This document shows positions 1 through 7,919 of a stretch of DNA of 32,684 bases, piece after piece; position 1 is the stretch's first letter, and each line of letters opens with the position of its first letter. Origin of the DNA: Pontibacterium sp964228735 (GTDB lineage: Bacteria; Pseudomonadota; Gammaproteobacteria; Pseudomonadales; Balneatricaceae). The translations under genes and the position numbers were made by a program. The stretch is taken from NCBI RefSeq assembly GCF_964228735.1, contig NZ_CAXRBQ010000043.1, positions 1 to 32,684 on the forward strand, read 5' to 3'. Under the pieces are notes generated by a model. It had not been told where the DNA came from. It saw only the letters and a program-made list of their open reading frames with translations, and did not search any database.

Positions 1-431
1 TTCGTGTCGCTTGGAAAGTCACTGTAGATGCCATGCTGCCAGCTTTCGTCGGTCACCAGCTTAGGGGACTGGTCGACAATACAGACGCCGCCCAGACGTT
101 CAGTGCCGAACTGTCGAACGTATTCCCAGGTCGTCAGTGCCCCCATGGAGTGGCCAACCAGAACTACATCATTCAGATCATATTTCTCGATCAGCAACTG
201 CAGGTCTTGTGCCATGGTCTGGATGTGGGTATCGCAGTCTGCCGGATACTCATGGTCACCGTGGCCACGGGCATCCCAGCAGAATACCTGGAACTCATCC
301 GCTAGCTCGGATGCAAACGGCAGCCACTCGCGGGCGTTTGCGGTCCAGCCGTGCAGAAAGATAAGCGGGCGACCATGCCCAAGGCTGATATAGCGGATCG
401 GAAGTCCGTCCGCAGCGATCAGTTTTTCCAT
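1..431 (-). CDS. alpha/beta-fold hydrolase, 5' part only
   Basis: The gene runs off the left edge of the window; 143 codons from the ATG at 431 are present and the C-terminal half is missing. An AAAGGA ribosome-binding site lies just upstream. The translation starts MEKLIAADGLPIRYISLG and shows the family landmarks: HGW at residues 27-29 (oxyanion-hole region), WDARGHG at 52-58 (strand 4 and following turn), and the nucleophile elbow GHSMG at 93-97 with Ser95 as the likely catalytic serine. The acid and histidine of the triad would lie in the missing part. The fold is clear, but the substrate cannot be told; esterase, lactonase and haloperoxidase-like enzymes all look like this. It lies downstream of purB behind a terminator, so it probably has its own promoter or depends on read-through. 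Confidence 0.85.
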   Translation of the reverse strand, partial: MEKLIAADGLPIRYISLGHGRPLIFLHGWTANAREWLPFASELADEFQVFCWDARGHGDHEYPADCDTHIQTMAQDLQLLIEKYDLNDVVLVGHSMGALTTWEYVRQFGTERLGGVCIVDQSPKLVTDESWQHGIYSDFPSDT

Positions 432-473
432 TGTTGAGTCCTTTGCAGTTGCTTGCTCTGAGAGTCAGTCAGA

Positions 474-500
474 AAAAACGGGGCACTAGGCCCCGTTTTT
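474..500 (-). terminator. rho-independent terminator after purB
   Basis: A GC-rich stem (479-484 with 490-495, five-base loop) is flanked by an A tract (474-478) and a T tract (496-500), so it can act on either strand. It sits 19 bases past the purB stop codon and is best read as the end of the nudJ-mnmA-hflD-purB transcript. Confidence 0.85.
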
Positions 501-518
501 GTTTGGCGTTAAAAGCGC

Positions 519-1883
519 TTAGATCGCTTTCGCCTGATCGATTGCGTTGCCGATGTAGCTCTGAGGTGTCAGGGCTTTCAGCTCGTCTTTCGCTTCCTGC
601 GGCATTTCCAGTGTGTCGATGAACGCTTGGATAGTTGCTTTGTTCATCTCCTGACCACGGGTCAGTGCCTTCAGCTTCTCGTACGGCTCTTCGATGCCGT
701 AGCGACGCATAACGGTCTGGATCGGTTCAGCCAGAACTTCCCAGGCGTTTTCAAGATCCGCGTCCAGAACAGCCGGGTTGATCTCCAGCTTGCTGATGCC
801 CTTCAGGGTGGATTGGTATGCAATCAGGCTGTAGCCGAAACCAACACCCATGTTACGCAGAACAGTAGAGTCGGTCAGGTCGCGCTGCCAGCGGGAGATT
901 GGCAGTTTAGCTGCCAGGTGCTGCATAACCGCGTTAGCGATACCCAGGTTGCCTTCGGAGTTTTCGAAGTCGATTGGGTTAACCTTGTGCGGCATAGTGG
1001 AGGAGCCCACTTCGCCAGCGATGGTTTTCTGCTTGAAGTATGCCTGAGAGATGTAACCCCAGATGTCACGGTCGAAGTCGATCAGGATGGTGTTGAAGCG
1101 ACATACCGCATCGAACAGCTCTGCGATGTAATCGTGTGGCTCGATCTGAGTAGTGTATGGGTTGAAAGTCAGGCCCAGGCTCTCAACAAATTCCTGTGCG
1201 TTCGCAGCCCAGTCAACATCCGGGTATGCAGACAGGTGAGCGTTGTAGTTACCAACCGCACCGTTAATCTTGCCCAGAATTTCATTGTTCTTAAGCTGTT
1301 TGATCTGGCGCTGCATACGGTATGCAACGTTCGCCATCTCTTTACCAACAGTGGTAGGGGAAGCAGTCTGACCGTGGGTACGGGACAGCATCGGCTCGGA
1401 TGCGTGCTCGCGACCCAGCGCAGCGATCTCGTCGGTAACCTGCTGCATCAGTGGCAGGACAACGTCCAGGCCTTCTTTCAGCATCAGTGCGTGAGACAGG
1501 TTGTTGATGTCTTCAGAAGTACACGCGAAGTGAACGAATTCGCTCACTGCAGCCAGTTCAGCGTTGTCTGCAATGCGCTCTTTGATCAGGTACTCAACCG
1601 CTTTTACGTCGTGGTTGGTAGTGCGTTCGATCTCTTTGACACGTTCTGCTTCGGTCAGACCAAAGTTGTCGACCAGGTTGTTCAGCAGGGCGTTCGCTTC
1701 GTCGCTCAGGGCAGGAACTTCGGTGATCTGCGGGTGAGCAGCCAATTTCTGCAGCCAGCGTACTTCAACAGTTACGCGTGCTTTGATCAGGCCAAATTCA
1801 CTGAATACTGCGCGAAGGTCAGCTGTTTTGCTGCCGTAGCGACCGTCAACCGGGGATACGGCTGTGAGGGCGGAAAGCTCCAT
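519..1883 (-). CDS. purB: adenylosuccinate lyase
   Basis: PurB catalyses two fumarate-releasing steps of purine synthesis: SAICAR to AICAR, and adenylosuccinate to AMP. The protein has 454 residues, close to the 456 of E. coli PurB, and is full length. The fumarase/aspartase-superfamily signature GSSTMPHKVNP begins at residue 293 and includes the mobile catalytic serine loop. The LSRTHGQTA segment contributes the other catalytic histidine, and TSEDINN the substrate-binding region. It starts at the ATG at 1883, behind a modest GAAGAGA site. It is the last gene of the leftward nudJ-mnmA-hflD-purB run, 78 bases after hflD, the same order as in E. coli. A good -10 box lies in that gap, so purB may also be transcribed on its own. 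I saw no clear PurR operator. Confidence 0.97.
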   Translation of the reverse strand: MELSALTAVSPVDGRYGSKTADLRAVFSEFGLIKARVTVEVRWLQKLAAHPQITEVPALSDEANALLNNLVDNFGLTEAERVKEIERTTNHDVKAVEYLIKERIADNAELAAVSEFVHFACTSEDINNLSHALMLKEGLDVVLPLMQQVTDEIAALGREHASEPMLSRTHGQTASPTTVGKEMANVAYRMQRQIKQLKNNEILGKINGAVGNYNAHLSAYPDVDWAANAQEFVESLGLTFNPYTTQIEPHDYIAELFDAVCRFNTILIDFDRDIWGYISQAYFKQKTIAGEVGSSTMPHKVNPIDFENSEGNLGIANAVMQHLAAKLPISRWQRDLTDSTVLRNMGVGFGYSLIAYQSTLKGISKLEINPAVLDADLENAWEVLAEPIQTVMRRYGIEEPYEKLKALTRGQEMNKATIQAFIDTLEMPQEAKDELKALTPQSYIGNAIDQAKAI

Positions 1884-1925
1884 GTTAATCGATCTCTTCG
1901 TTCACTGGTGAAAATCAAGGGCGGC

Positions 1926-1931
1926 ATTATA
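1926..1931 (-). promoter_or_regulatory. candidate purB -10 box (TATAAT)
   Basis: On the minus strand a perfect TATAAT lies about 45 bases upstream of the purB ATG. No good -35 hexamer is present at 16-18 bases, so an activator or a weak promoter is possible. The box falls in the loop between two complementary GGGCGG/CCGCCC arms (1919-1924 and 1941-1946). Confidence 0.45.
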
Positions 1932-1961
1932 GCGAAAAAACCGCCCTAACGGTTAGTGATG

Positions 1962-2633
1962 TTACGGGTTTGGATGGATTTTTTTCAGGGAAGGGCGCAT
2001 GCGCGACTTGAAGAAGAACAGGTGCCAGCGCTTACCGCCTACCTGACGCCAGAGCATGGCTGCACGAATACCCGCCAGCAGCAGGCTGCGGATCTTGGCC
2101 GCGTTTTCGGCGTTTTGCAGGTGACGCGGATCACCACCCACCTGGATGCGGAAGCTGAATGTACTGATCGTTTCCTGATACAGACTGGCCAGATTGGCAA
2201 TCACACTCGGGTGACAGAAGGTGGAAGGGTTATCCATCGGGTCTGCGTTTTCCGGTGCAAAGTAACGCGCCTGTTCACGAATTTGATCCAGGCGGGTGCC
2301 TACAGATTGCATCATCTCTTTGTTGCTGCTCAGTTTGCGCTCCAGATACATCATGCTCAGTGCGTAGCGCACGATGTCCTTGTTATGTTCGGAGCGCTTT
2401 TTCTCCACCAGATCCTGCATATTGCGCAAACCCAGCTGAAGGTTGTAGGGCAGGTCATGTACGCCGCCATAAATTTCTTCAGTGTTGTGCGGATTCATCA
2501 CAAAGGTGCTGTACAGCGATGTTTCCAGGCTGTTTTGCGGAACCATACCACGAGTAGCGATCTGTTCCACGAGCGCTGCGGCCTGGAATAGACCGGCCAG
2601 GGCGATGGCTTGTTCGTCGTGCTGACGCGACAT
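1962..2633 (-). CDS. hflD: HflD, lysogenization-regulator family protein
   Basis: The 223-residue protein is mainly helical and aligns by eye with E. coli HflD (213 residues): an N-terminal ALAGLFQAAALVEQ segment, MNPHNTEEIYGG, a central YALSMMYLERKLSS motif, and the C-terminal RSLLLAGIRAAMLWRQVGG block. In E. coli HflD is a peripheral inner-membrane protein that affects phage lambda CII stability and lysogeny; its normal cell role is not settled. Its ATG overlaps the mnmA stop codon by one base (TGATG), so translation is probably coupled. The order mnmA-hflD-purB is conserved with E. coli, which supports the call. Confidence 0.93.
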   Translation of the reverse strand: MSRQHDEQAIALAGLFQAAALVEQIATRGMVPQNSLETSLYSTFVMNPHNTEEIYGGVHDLPYNLQLGLRNMQDLVEKKRSEHNKDIVRYALSMMYLERKLSSNKEMMQSVGTRLDQIREQARYFAPENADPMDNPSTFCHPSVIANLASLYQETISTFSFRIQVGGDPRHLQNAENAAKIRSLLLAGIRAAMLWRQVGGKRWHLFFFKSRMRPSLKKIHPNP

Positions 2634-3754
2634 CAGGCCTGTTCCTCCGTTTTATTATTTTTTCCTGTATTTTCTATAACTCCGCCACCCAGGCAAATAT
2701 CACCATCGTAGAAGACAACGGACTGTCCTGGGGTAATGGCGCGTTGTGGCTCGTCGAAAGCCACGAAATACTCGCCGTTTTCATTAAGGGTTACGGTGCA
2801 AGCCTGATCATCCTGACGGTAACGGATTTTGGCTTTTCCAGTAAACGGCAGCTTCGGTTCCTCGCCGCTGATCCAGAAGATTTCGGATGCGGTCAGCCAA
2901 TCGGTGAACAGCAGGTCGTTCTGTTTGCCCTGTACCGCGATCAGAACGTTGCGTTTCAGGTCTTTTTCTGCCACAAACCAAGGGGCTTCCGGGTGGTTTT
3001 TCAGTCCGCCAATGTGCAGGCCCTGACGTTGCCCGATGGTGTAGTACATCAGGCCAGAATGATCACCGATCACTTCACCTTCAGGGGTCTCGATCTTGCC
3101 GGGTTGTGCCGGCAGGTACTGCTGCAGGAAGTCTTTAAAGCGACGTTCACCAATAAAGCAGATGCCGGTACTGTCTTTTTTGTTGTGGGTGATCAGGTCG
3201 TGCTCTTCCGCCAGACGACGTACTTCCGGTTTTTCCAGTTCACCCACCGGGAACAGGGTCTGAGCCAATTCTTCGGTGCCGACCTGGTGCAGGAAGTAGC
3301 TCTGGTCCTTGTTCGGGTCCAGGCCTTTCAGCAGGGCTGCTTTACCGTCTGCTTCGCCACGACGGGTGTAGTGACCGGTGGCGATCAGGTCTGCGCCCAG
3401 TTCCTTAGCGTATTCCAGGAATGCCTTGAACTTGATCTCGCGGTTACACAGGATGTCCGGGTTAGGAGTGCGGCCTGCTTTGTACTCTTCGAGGAAGTGT
3501 TCGAATACGTTATCCCAGTACTCGGCCGCAAAGTTGGCCTTGTGCAGATGGATGCCCAACTTATCACACACCGCTTGCGCATCGGCCAGGTCGTCTTTGG
3601 CTGTGCAGTATTCGGTACCGTCGTCTTCATCCCAGTTTTTCATAAACAGGCCTTCGACCTGATAACCCTGTTGCATTAGCAGCAGAGCGGATACGGAGGA
3701 ATCAACGCCGCCGGACATGCCGACGATTACTTTGGTGTTTGCGGTGTCTGTCAT
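2633..3754 (-). CDS. mnmA: tRNA-specific 2-thiouridylase MnmA
   Basis: MnmA installs the 2-thio group on the wobble uridine (U34) of tRNA-Lys, -Glu and -Gln, using ATP and sulfur relayed from the IscS/Tus system. The 373-residue protein begins with the PP-loop ATPase motif SGGVDS (residues 14-19). Cys103 in the PNPDILCNREIKF segment matches the first catalytic cysteine, and the GICFIGER segment near residue 200 carries the second. The C-terminal beta-barrel part is complete. The gene lies 18 bases after nudJ and shares one base with hflD, so the three are almost certainly cotranscribed. The ATG at 3754 puts the PP-loop at the usual distance from the N-terminus. Confidence 0.97.
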   Translation of the reverse strand: MTDTANTKVIVGMSGGVDSSVSALLLMQQGYQVEGLFMKNWDEDDGTEYCTAKDDLADAQAVCDKLGIHLHKANFAAEYWDNVFEHFLEEYKAGRTPNPDILCNREIKFKAFLEYAKELGADLIATGHYTRRGEADGKAALLKGLDPNKDQSYFLHQVGTEELAQTLFPVGELEKPEVRRLAEEHDLITHNKKDSTGICFIGERRFKDFLQQYLPAQPGKIETPEGEVIGDHSGLMYYTIGQRQGLHIGGLKNHPEAPWFVAEKDLKRNVLIAVQGKQNDLLFTDWLTASEIFWISGEEPKLPFTGKAKIRYRQDDQACTVTLNENGEYFVAFDEPQRAITPGQSVVFYDGDICLGGGVIENTGKNNKTEEQA

Positions 3755-3772
3755 TGAGGGATCGTTCTGTCT

Positions 3773-4222
3773 TTAATCCAGGTTTTCAAATACAAAATCC
3801 ATTGGGTAGTTCTTACCCGCCAGATAGTCGTCGATACAGCGCAGGACTGTTGGGCTGCGCAGTCGGTCTTTTTCTGCTTCCAGTTCTTCCCGAGTAAGCC
3901 ACAGTGCACGGATGATGCCTTCGTCCAGTGGGTTGTCGGGATAGTGCCTCACTGCCTCGGCAGCAAAGCATAGTCGATGATACGTGACGTTGCTGTTGGG
4001 GGATTTATAGGCGTACATTCCCACCAGATATTTCAGTTCCACTTCCCAGCCTGACTCTTCCATCGTCTCGCGCAGGGCCGCATCAGCAAACAGTTCGTTC
4101 TCTTCCAGATGACCGGCAGGCTGATTCAGTACAACACGCCCACTGGATACCTCTTCAATCATCAGGAAACGACCGTCACGCTCAACTACTGTGGCGACGG
4201 TTGCATGTGGCGTCCAACACAT
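3773..4222 (-). CDS. nudJ: NudJ-type Nudix phosphatase
   Basis: The 149-residue protein holds a Nudix box at residues 37-59: Gly37, Glu43, Arg51-Glu52, then the metal-binding Glu55-Glu56 and Gly58. This is the GX5EX7REUXEEXGU pattern with Thr at the first hydrophobic position. The start MCWTPHATVATVV and the NQPAGHLE stretch resemble E. coli NudJ, which hydrolyses thiamine pyrophosphate/HMP-PP and nucleoside di- and triphosphates. A strong AAGGAAG ribosome-binding site precedes the ATG. It heads the nudJ-mnmA-hflD-purB run as in E. coli. The exact substrate here is inferred from the family only. Confidence 0.9.
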   Translation of the reverse strand: MCWTPHATVATVVERDGRFLMIEEVSSGRVVLNQPAGHLEENELFADAALRETMEESGWEVELKYLVGMYAYKSPNSNVTYHRLCFAAEAVRHYPDNPLDEGIIRALWLTREELEAEKDRLRSPTVLRCIDDYLAGKNYPMDFVFENLD

Positions 4223-4338
4223 AGTGCTTCCTTCTACATCTTACAAAGGCGCAAAAGATAACATTAATGGTATTATTTTTCTTGTATGCGCGTTGATTAG
4301 CGTCGCAGTTAGTTAAATGATCCAGCAGAGGTATACGG

Positions 4339-4797
4339 ATGTCCGGTACGTTTATAAAGGTACAGACCGAAGATTTTGAGATTGGCAGCCTGTCAGAGCA
4401 GGTGCGCGCAGACGATGCGACCAGCGGTGCCATTGTGACCTTTACCGGGATCGTGCGTGAGATGGAGGAGGTGGGCGACCACCTGAAGGCGCTGTATCTG
4501 GAGCACTATCCGGGTATGACTGAGAAAGCGCTGGAAAAAATCGCGGATCAGGCCCGTGAGCGCTGGGATCTCGGAAACATCATCATCGTTCACCGGGTGG
4601 GTGAGCTGCCGCTGAACGCAAATATCGTATTTGTTGGCGTAGGCAGTGCGCACCGTGATAACGCATTTCTTGCTGCGCGTTTCATTATGGATTATCTGAA
4701 GCGCGATGCGCCGTTCTGGAAAAAGGAGATTACCGGCGAGGGCGAGCAGTGGGTGGAGCAGAAGTCCACCGACATCGATGCGGCCAATGACTGGTAA
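4339..4797 (+). CDS. moaE: molybdopterin synthase catalytic subunit MoaE
   Basis: MoaE is the large subunit of molybdopterin synthase; with thiocarboxylated MoaD it puts two sulfurs into cyclic pyranopterin monophosphate to make molybdopterin. The 152-residue protein is full length. GAIVTFTGIVR (30-40), the VHRVGELPL segment (84-92) and the active-site stretch YLKRDAPFWKKE are all present; Lys121 and Lys128 correspond to the catalytic lysines 119 and 126 of E. coli. No moaA, moaC or moaD lies in this window, so the gene stands alone between nudJ and rluE, which adjoin in E. coli. It is transcribed divergently from nudJ and convergently with rluE, with 12 bases between its stop and the rluE stop. 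Confidence 0.96.
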   Translation: MSGTFIKVQTEDFEIGSLSEQVRADDATSGAIVTFTGIVREMEEVGDHLKALYLEHYPGMTEKALEKIADQARERWDLGNIIIVHRVGELPLNANIVFVGVGSAHRDNAFLAARFIMDYLKRDAPFWKKEITGEGEQWVEQKSTDIDAANDW

Positions 4798-4809
4798 GCA
4801 CTGCCTTAC

Positions 4810-5439
4810 TTAACGGCGTGGCTTCGTGCGGCGCTGTTGATGGGGTCGTCGTCCTGGTTTTTTATCACCGGGACGGCCTGAACGATTGGGCGCAGGCAGA
4901 TTGATCTGCGCCTTTTTGAATTCGCCCTGATTGATGCCGTCCAGTGTCCACTGGCCGATGGCATAGCGAATCAGGCGCAGTGTCGGGAAGCCAACTGCGG
5001 CGGTCATGCGCCGTACCTGACGATTACGCCCCTCTGAAATCTTGATCTCCACCCAGCTGGTAGGCTGGTTTTTCCGCTCCCGGATTGGAGGGTTGCGAGG
5101 CCAGATGTCGGGTTCCGGCATCGCACGCGCTTTGGCCGGCCGGGTCATGCCGTCCTTCAGTTCCACGCCCTTGCGCAGCATCTCTATGGCTTCATCGCTG
5201 ATCTCTCCATCAACCTGCACCCAGTAGGTTTTCTCCATCTTGAACTTTGGATGGGCCAGGTGGTGTTGCACATTGCCGTCATCGGTGAGCAGCAGCAGTC
5301 CTTCCGAATCGTAATCCAGGCGGCCGGCGGCGTAGACGCCTTTTTCCTTTACATAACTGGCCAGCGTGTCGCGGCCTTCGTTATCGGTAAATTGGGACAG
5401 AACACGAAACGGTTTGTTGAAAAGAAGAACGTTGGCCAT
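4810..5439 (-). CDS. rluE: 23S rRNA pseudouridine synthase, RluE type
   Basis: RluE converts one uridine of the 23S rRNA peptidyl-transferase region (U2457 in E. coli) to pseudouridine. The 209-residue protein is a short RsuA/RluE-family member without an N-terminal S4 domain. The catalytic motif GRLDYDSEG places the nucleophile at Asp42, and the SEGRNRQVRRM segment closes the active site. The basic tail, rich in Arg, Lys and Pro, probably helps bind rRNA. I chose the ATG at 5439; a TTG one codon upstream is also open but less likely. It diverges from icd, the same arrangement as in E. coli, which separates RluE from its paralogues RluB, RluF and RsuA. Confidence 0.93.
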   Translation of the reverse strand: MANVLLFNKPFRVLSQFTDNEGRDTLASYVKEKGVYAAGRLDYDSEGLLLLTDDGNVQHHLAHPKFKMEKTYWVQVDGEISDEAIEMLRKGVELKDGMTRPAKARAMPEPDIWPRNPPIRERKNQPTSWVEIKISEGRNRQVRRMTAAVGFPTLRLIRYAIGQWTLDGINQGEFKKAQINLPAPNRSGRPGDKKPGRRPHQQRRTKPRR

Positions 5440-5591
5440 CAATCAATCTTATGAACAGGTGGGAGTGTTGTCGCCAACGGGGTGTTGTTGGCTGTGCTAT
5501 ATATTACACGCTGCAAGGGATAATTCTAAGAACGCAAATGATCTGCGCTACAGAGTCTGTAATGCAGATTTCACAGGATACGGAGAAGGCT

Positions 5592-6845
5592 ATGGGCTAC
5601 CAGAATATTCAGGTTCCAGATGGACAGAAGATCACGGTAAACGAAGATTTCTCACTGAATGTACCTTTCAATCCAATCATTCCCTACATCGAAGGTGATG
5701 GCATCGGGATTGATGTATCGCCGGTGATGATCGATGTGGTGAATGCCGCTGTCGATAAGGCGTACGATGGCAAGCGCCAGATTGCATGGATGGAGGTCTA
5801 TGCCGGTGAAAAGGCGACCGAAGTCTACGATCAGGATACCTGGCTGCCCGACGAGACGCTGGCAGCGTTCAAAGAGTTCAAAGTGGGTATCAAAGGTCCG
5901 CTGACCACGCCGGTTGGTGGCGGTATTCGCTCCTTGAACGTCGCGCTTCGCCAGGAGCTGGACCTGTATGTGTGTCAGCGTCCGGTTCGTTGGTTTGAGG
6001 GGGTGCCAAGTCCGGTGGTTAATCCTGGTGATGTGGACATGGTGATCTACCGTGAAAACTCTGAAGACATCTATGCCGGTGTTGAGTGGAAGGCGGGGAC
6101 GCCGGAAGCGGAGAAGGTGATCAAGTTCCTCAAAGAGGAGATGGGTGTCACCAAGATTCGCTTTGACCAGATGTGTGGTATCGGTGTGAAGCCGGTCTCT
6201 GAAGAAGGGACTAAGCGCTTGGTTCGTCAGGCGTTGCAGTACTGTGTAGACAACGATCGTGAATCCCTCACTCTGGTGCATAAAGGTAATATCATGAAGT
6301 TTACCGAGGGGGCGTTCAAAGAGTGGGGCTACGAGCTGGCGCGCGATGAATTTGGCGCAGAGCTACTGGATGGCGGTCCTTGGATGAGTTTCCAGAATCC
6401 CAGAACAAATCGTGACATTGTCGTTAAAGATGTCATTGCAGATGCGATGCTACAGCAGATCCTGCTGCGCCCTGCTGAGTATGACGTTGTGGCTACCTTG
6501 AACCTCAATGGGGATTATCTCTCCGATGCGTTGGCTGCAGAGGTGGGCGGTATTGGTATCGCGCCGGGCGCTAACCTGTCGGATGATGTGGCAATCTTTG
6601 AGGCGACACATGGCACCGCGCCTAAATACGCCGGTCAGGATAAGGTGAATCCGGGGTCGGTGATTCTGTCAGCCGAGATGATGTTGCGTCATATCGGTTG
6701 GGTCGAGGCGGCTGATCTGATCATCAAGGGTATGGATGGTGCGATCTCGGCAAAAACCGTGACCTATGACTTCGAACGTTTGATGGATGGGGCGACCTTA
6801 CTGTCATGCTCTGCATTTGGTGATGCGATCATCGACAATATGTAG
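5592..6845 (+). CDS. icd: isocitrate dehydrogenase, NADP type
   Basis: Icd oxidises and decarboxylates isocitrate to 2-oxoglutarate in the citric acid cycle, making NADPH. The reading frame is open 47 codons further upstream, but the ATG at 5592 has a GGAG site at ideal spacing, and the 417-residue product then matches E. coli Icd (416) along its length. Ser114 in GGGIRSLNVALRQ corresponds to E. coli Ser113, the substrate-binding serine that AceK phosphorylates to send carbon to the glyoxylate shunt. The GTAPKYAGQDKVNPGS segment has the Lys-Tyr pair typical of NADP-specific enzymes. An intrinsic terminator follows the gene. aceK itself is not in the window, so control by phosphorylation is inferred. 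Confidence 0.97.
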   Translation: MGYQNIQVPDGQKITVNEDFSLNVPFNPIIPYIEGDGIGIDVSPVMIDVVNAAVDKAYDGKRQIAWMEVYAGEKATEVYDQDTWLPDETLAAFKEFKVGIKGPLTTPVGGGIRSLNVALRQELDLYVCQRPVRWFEGVPSPVVNPGDVDMVIYRENSEDIYAGVEWKAGTPEAEKVIKFLKEEMGVTKIRFDQMCGIGVKPVSEEGTKRLVRQALQYCVDNDRESLTLVHKGNIMKFTEGAFKEWGYELARDEFGAELLDGGPWMSFQNPRTNRDIVVKDVIADAMLQQILLRPAEYDVVATLNLNGDYLSDALAAEVGGIGIAPGANLSDDVAIFEATHGTAPKYAGQDKVNPGSVILSAEMMLRHIGWVEAADLIIKGMDGAISAKTVTYDFERLMDGATLLSCSAFGDAIIDNM

Positions 6846-6883
6846 GAGTGGGTCGTCAGTCAGCGAGTGACTGGTCAGAAACT

Positions 6884-6912
6884 AAAAAACCAGCCGGACG
6901 GCTGGTTTTTTT
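6884..6912 (+). terminator. rho-independent terminator after icd
   Basis: The stem (6890-6895 with 6900-6905, four-base loop) is extended by six A-T pairs and ends in a run of seven T. It begins 38 bases past the icd stop codon and ends the icd transcript. The next 180 bases hold no gene that I can support. Confidence 0.92.
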
Positions 6913-7094
6913 GTGGTCGAATCAGCGTTCGACGATGTGCTTAATGACGATGAATCCAGAATTTAACGCTTTCTATATTTGTATGCCGTTGGTTGTAACC
7001 TGGTGTATTGGGTGGTGCCAGGCCGCTTCCAAGCCACGATCTATTCTTTGCCTCAAAGCATTTGTTGTAATTTGAATCGAAACTACCTGATCTA

Positions 7095-7304
7095 TCAGGT
7101 GGTGAGCGGGCGGATGTTTACAGCGTGCAGGCCTTTGGGGCCAGGCTCTGTATCAAATTCCACGGTTTGCCCGGCCTTCAGGCTTTTGTAGCCTTCAGTT
7201 TGGATGGCCGAGTAATGCGCAAAGAGATCCTCGTTATGCTCTTCAGAGAGGATGAAGCCATAACCCTTAGCATTGTTGAACCACTTTACTTTCCCTGTCT
7301 GCAT
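7095..7304 (-). CDS. cspD: cold-shock-domain protein CspD
   Basis: This is a 69-residue single cold-shock domain, an OB fold that binds single-stranded nucleic acid. RNP1 appears as KGYGFI and RNP2 as DLFAHYS. The frame is open 17 codons further upstream, but the ATG at 7304 has an AGGAG site seven bases away and gives the normal start MQTGKVKWFNNAKGYGFI. The YSAIQTEGYKSLKAGQ and GPKGLHA segments match E. coli CspD, an inhibitor of DNA replication made in stationary phase, rather than CspA. The position divergent from clpS-clpA, as in E. coli and Pseudomonas, supports the name. A small hairpin (7085-7100) overlaps the stop codon but lacks a T tract. Confidence 0.92.
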   Translation of the reverse strand: MQTGKVKWFNNAKGYGFILSEEHNEDLFAHYSAIQTEGYKSLKAGQTVEFDTEPGPKGLHAVNIRPLTT

Positions 7305-7461
7305 AGAAAGACTCCTAATATCCAGATCCAGTGATGATGAAGAATGCGTATGCAAACCTCAACTGCTGCCCTCGGTGCTGTTAAAATATAGTTTAAGAGG
7401 ACCGCAAATTCCTTTACGTCTTCGCAGGGACACCAGATACTCATCACTCCTGCTGCGAACA

Positions 7462-7470
7462 ATTATAGCA
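7462..7470 (-). promoter_or_regulatory. candidate extended -10 promoter for cspD
   Basis: The minus strand reads TGCTATAAT, a perfect -10 box with the extended TG dinucleotide and no good -35. Transcription would start near 7455, giving cspD a 5' leader of about 150 bases. Long leaders are known for cold-shock genes of the cspA type. Confidence 0.5.
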
Positions 7471-7547
7471 TGCAGAATTCGGTCATGTGGATAGGCGTGC
7501 AATTAATGTTCAATTGTTTATTGATTTACCCTAAAAGACAGATTTTC

Positions 7548-7910
7548 ATGGAAAACACAAACTTACTGAATACTATTCGCCTGTCGAATGAACCTTCAGA
7601 CGGCGAAGACTACCCGGATCATGGGGTAGTCACAGAGGAGGCTAAACCCGCGTTAAAGAGGCCTTCGATGTACCGTGTCGTGCTGATGAACGACGATTAC
7701 ACGCCGATGGATTTTGTTGTAGAGGTGTTGATGGCGTTCTTTAACATGAACGAAGAAAAAGCCACTCAGGTGATGTTGGCCGTACATACACAAGGAAAAG
7801 GTGTCTGTGGCGTCTATACTCGTGATGTAGCCGAAACTAAAGCTGCGATGGTGAATCAATATGCAAGAGATAATAAACATCCCTTGCTGTGTGAAATTGA
7901 AAGTGTATAG
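7548..7910 (+). CDS. clpS: ClpS, N-degron adaptor for ClpAP
   Basis: ClpS binds proteins with destabilising N-terminal residues (Leu, Phe, Tyr, Trp) and hands them to ClpA. The 120-residue protein has the conserved core: MYRVVLMNDDYTPMDFVVEVL, whose Asn-Asp-Asp lies in the N-degron pocket, then ATQVMLAVHTQGKGVCGVYTRDVAETK and the C-terminal KHPLLCEIE. I chose the ATG at 7548 because it gives a short flexible N-terminal extension like that of E. coli ClpS (106 residues). Two upstream in-frame starts exist and the ribosome-binding site is weak, so the start is less certain than the gene. clpA follows after 9 bases, so the two form an operon. Confidence 0.94.
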   Translation: MENTNLLNTIRLSNEPSDGEDYPDHGVVTEEAKPALKRPSMYRVVLMNDDYTPMDFVVEVLMAFFNMNEEKATQVMLAVHTQGKGVCGVYTRDVAETKAAMVNQYARDNKHPLLCEIESV

Positions 7911-7919
7911 GGGGCCGCT

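Noticed and set aside
627..1949. A 440-codon open frame antisense to purB
   Set aside because: It mirrors the purB codon pattern, has no recognisable domain or ribosome-binding site, and purB is intact on the other strand.
5451..5591. N-terminal extension of 47 residues on isocitrate dehydrogenase
   Set aside because: The extension has no homology to Icd, and the ATG at 5592 has a strong ribosome-binding site and restores the family length.
7470..7547. Earlier ClpS starts giving up to 26 extra residues
   Set aside because: The added sequence is hydrophobic and unlike ClpS, and it overlaps the likely cspD promoter.
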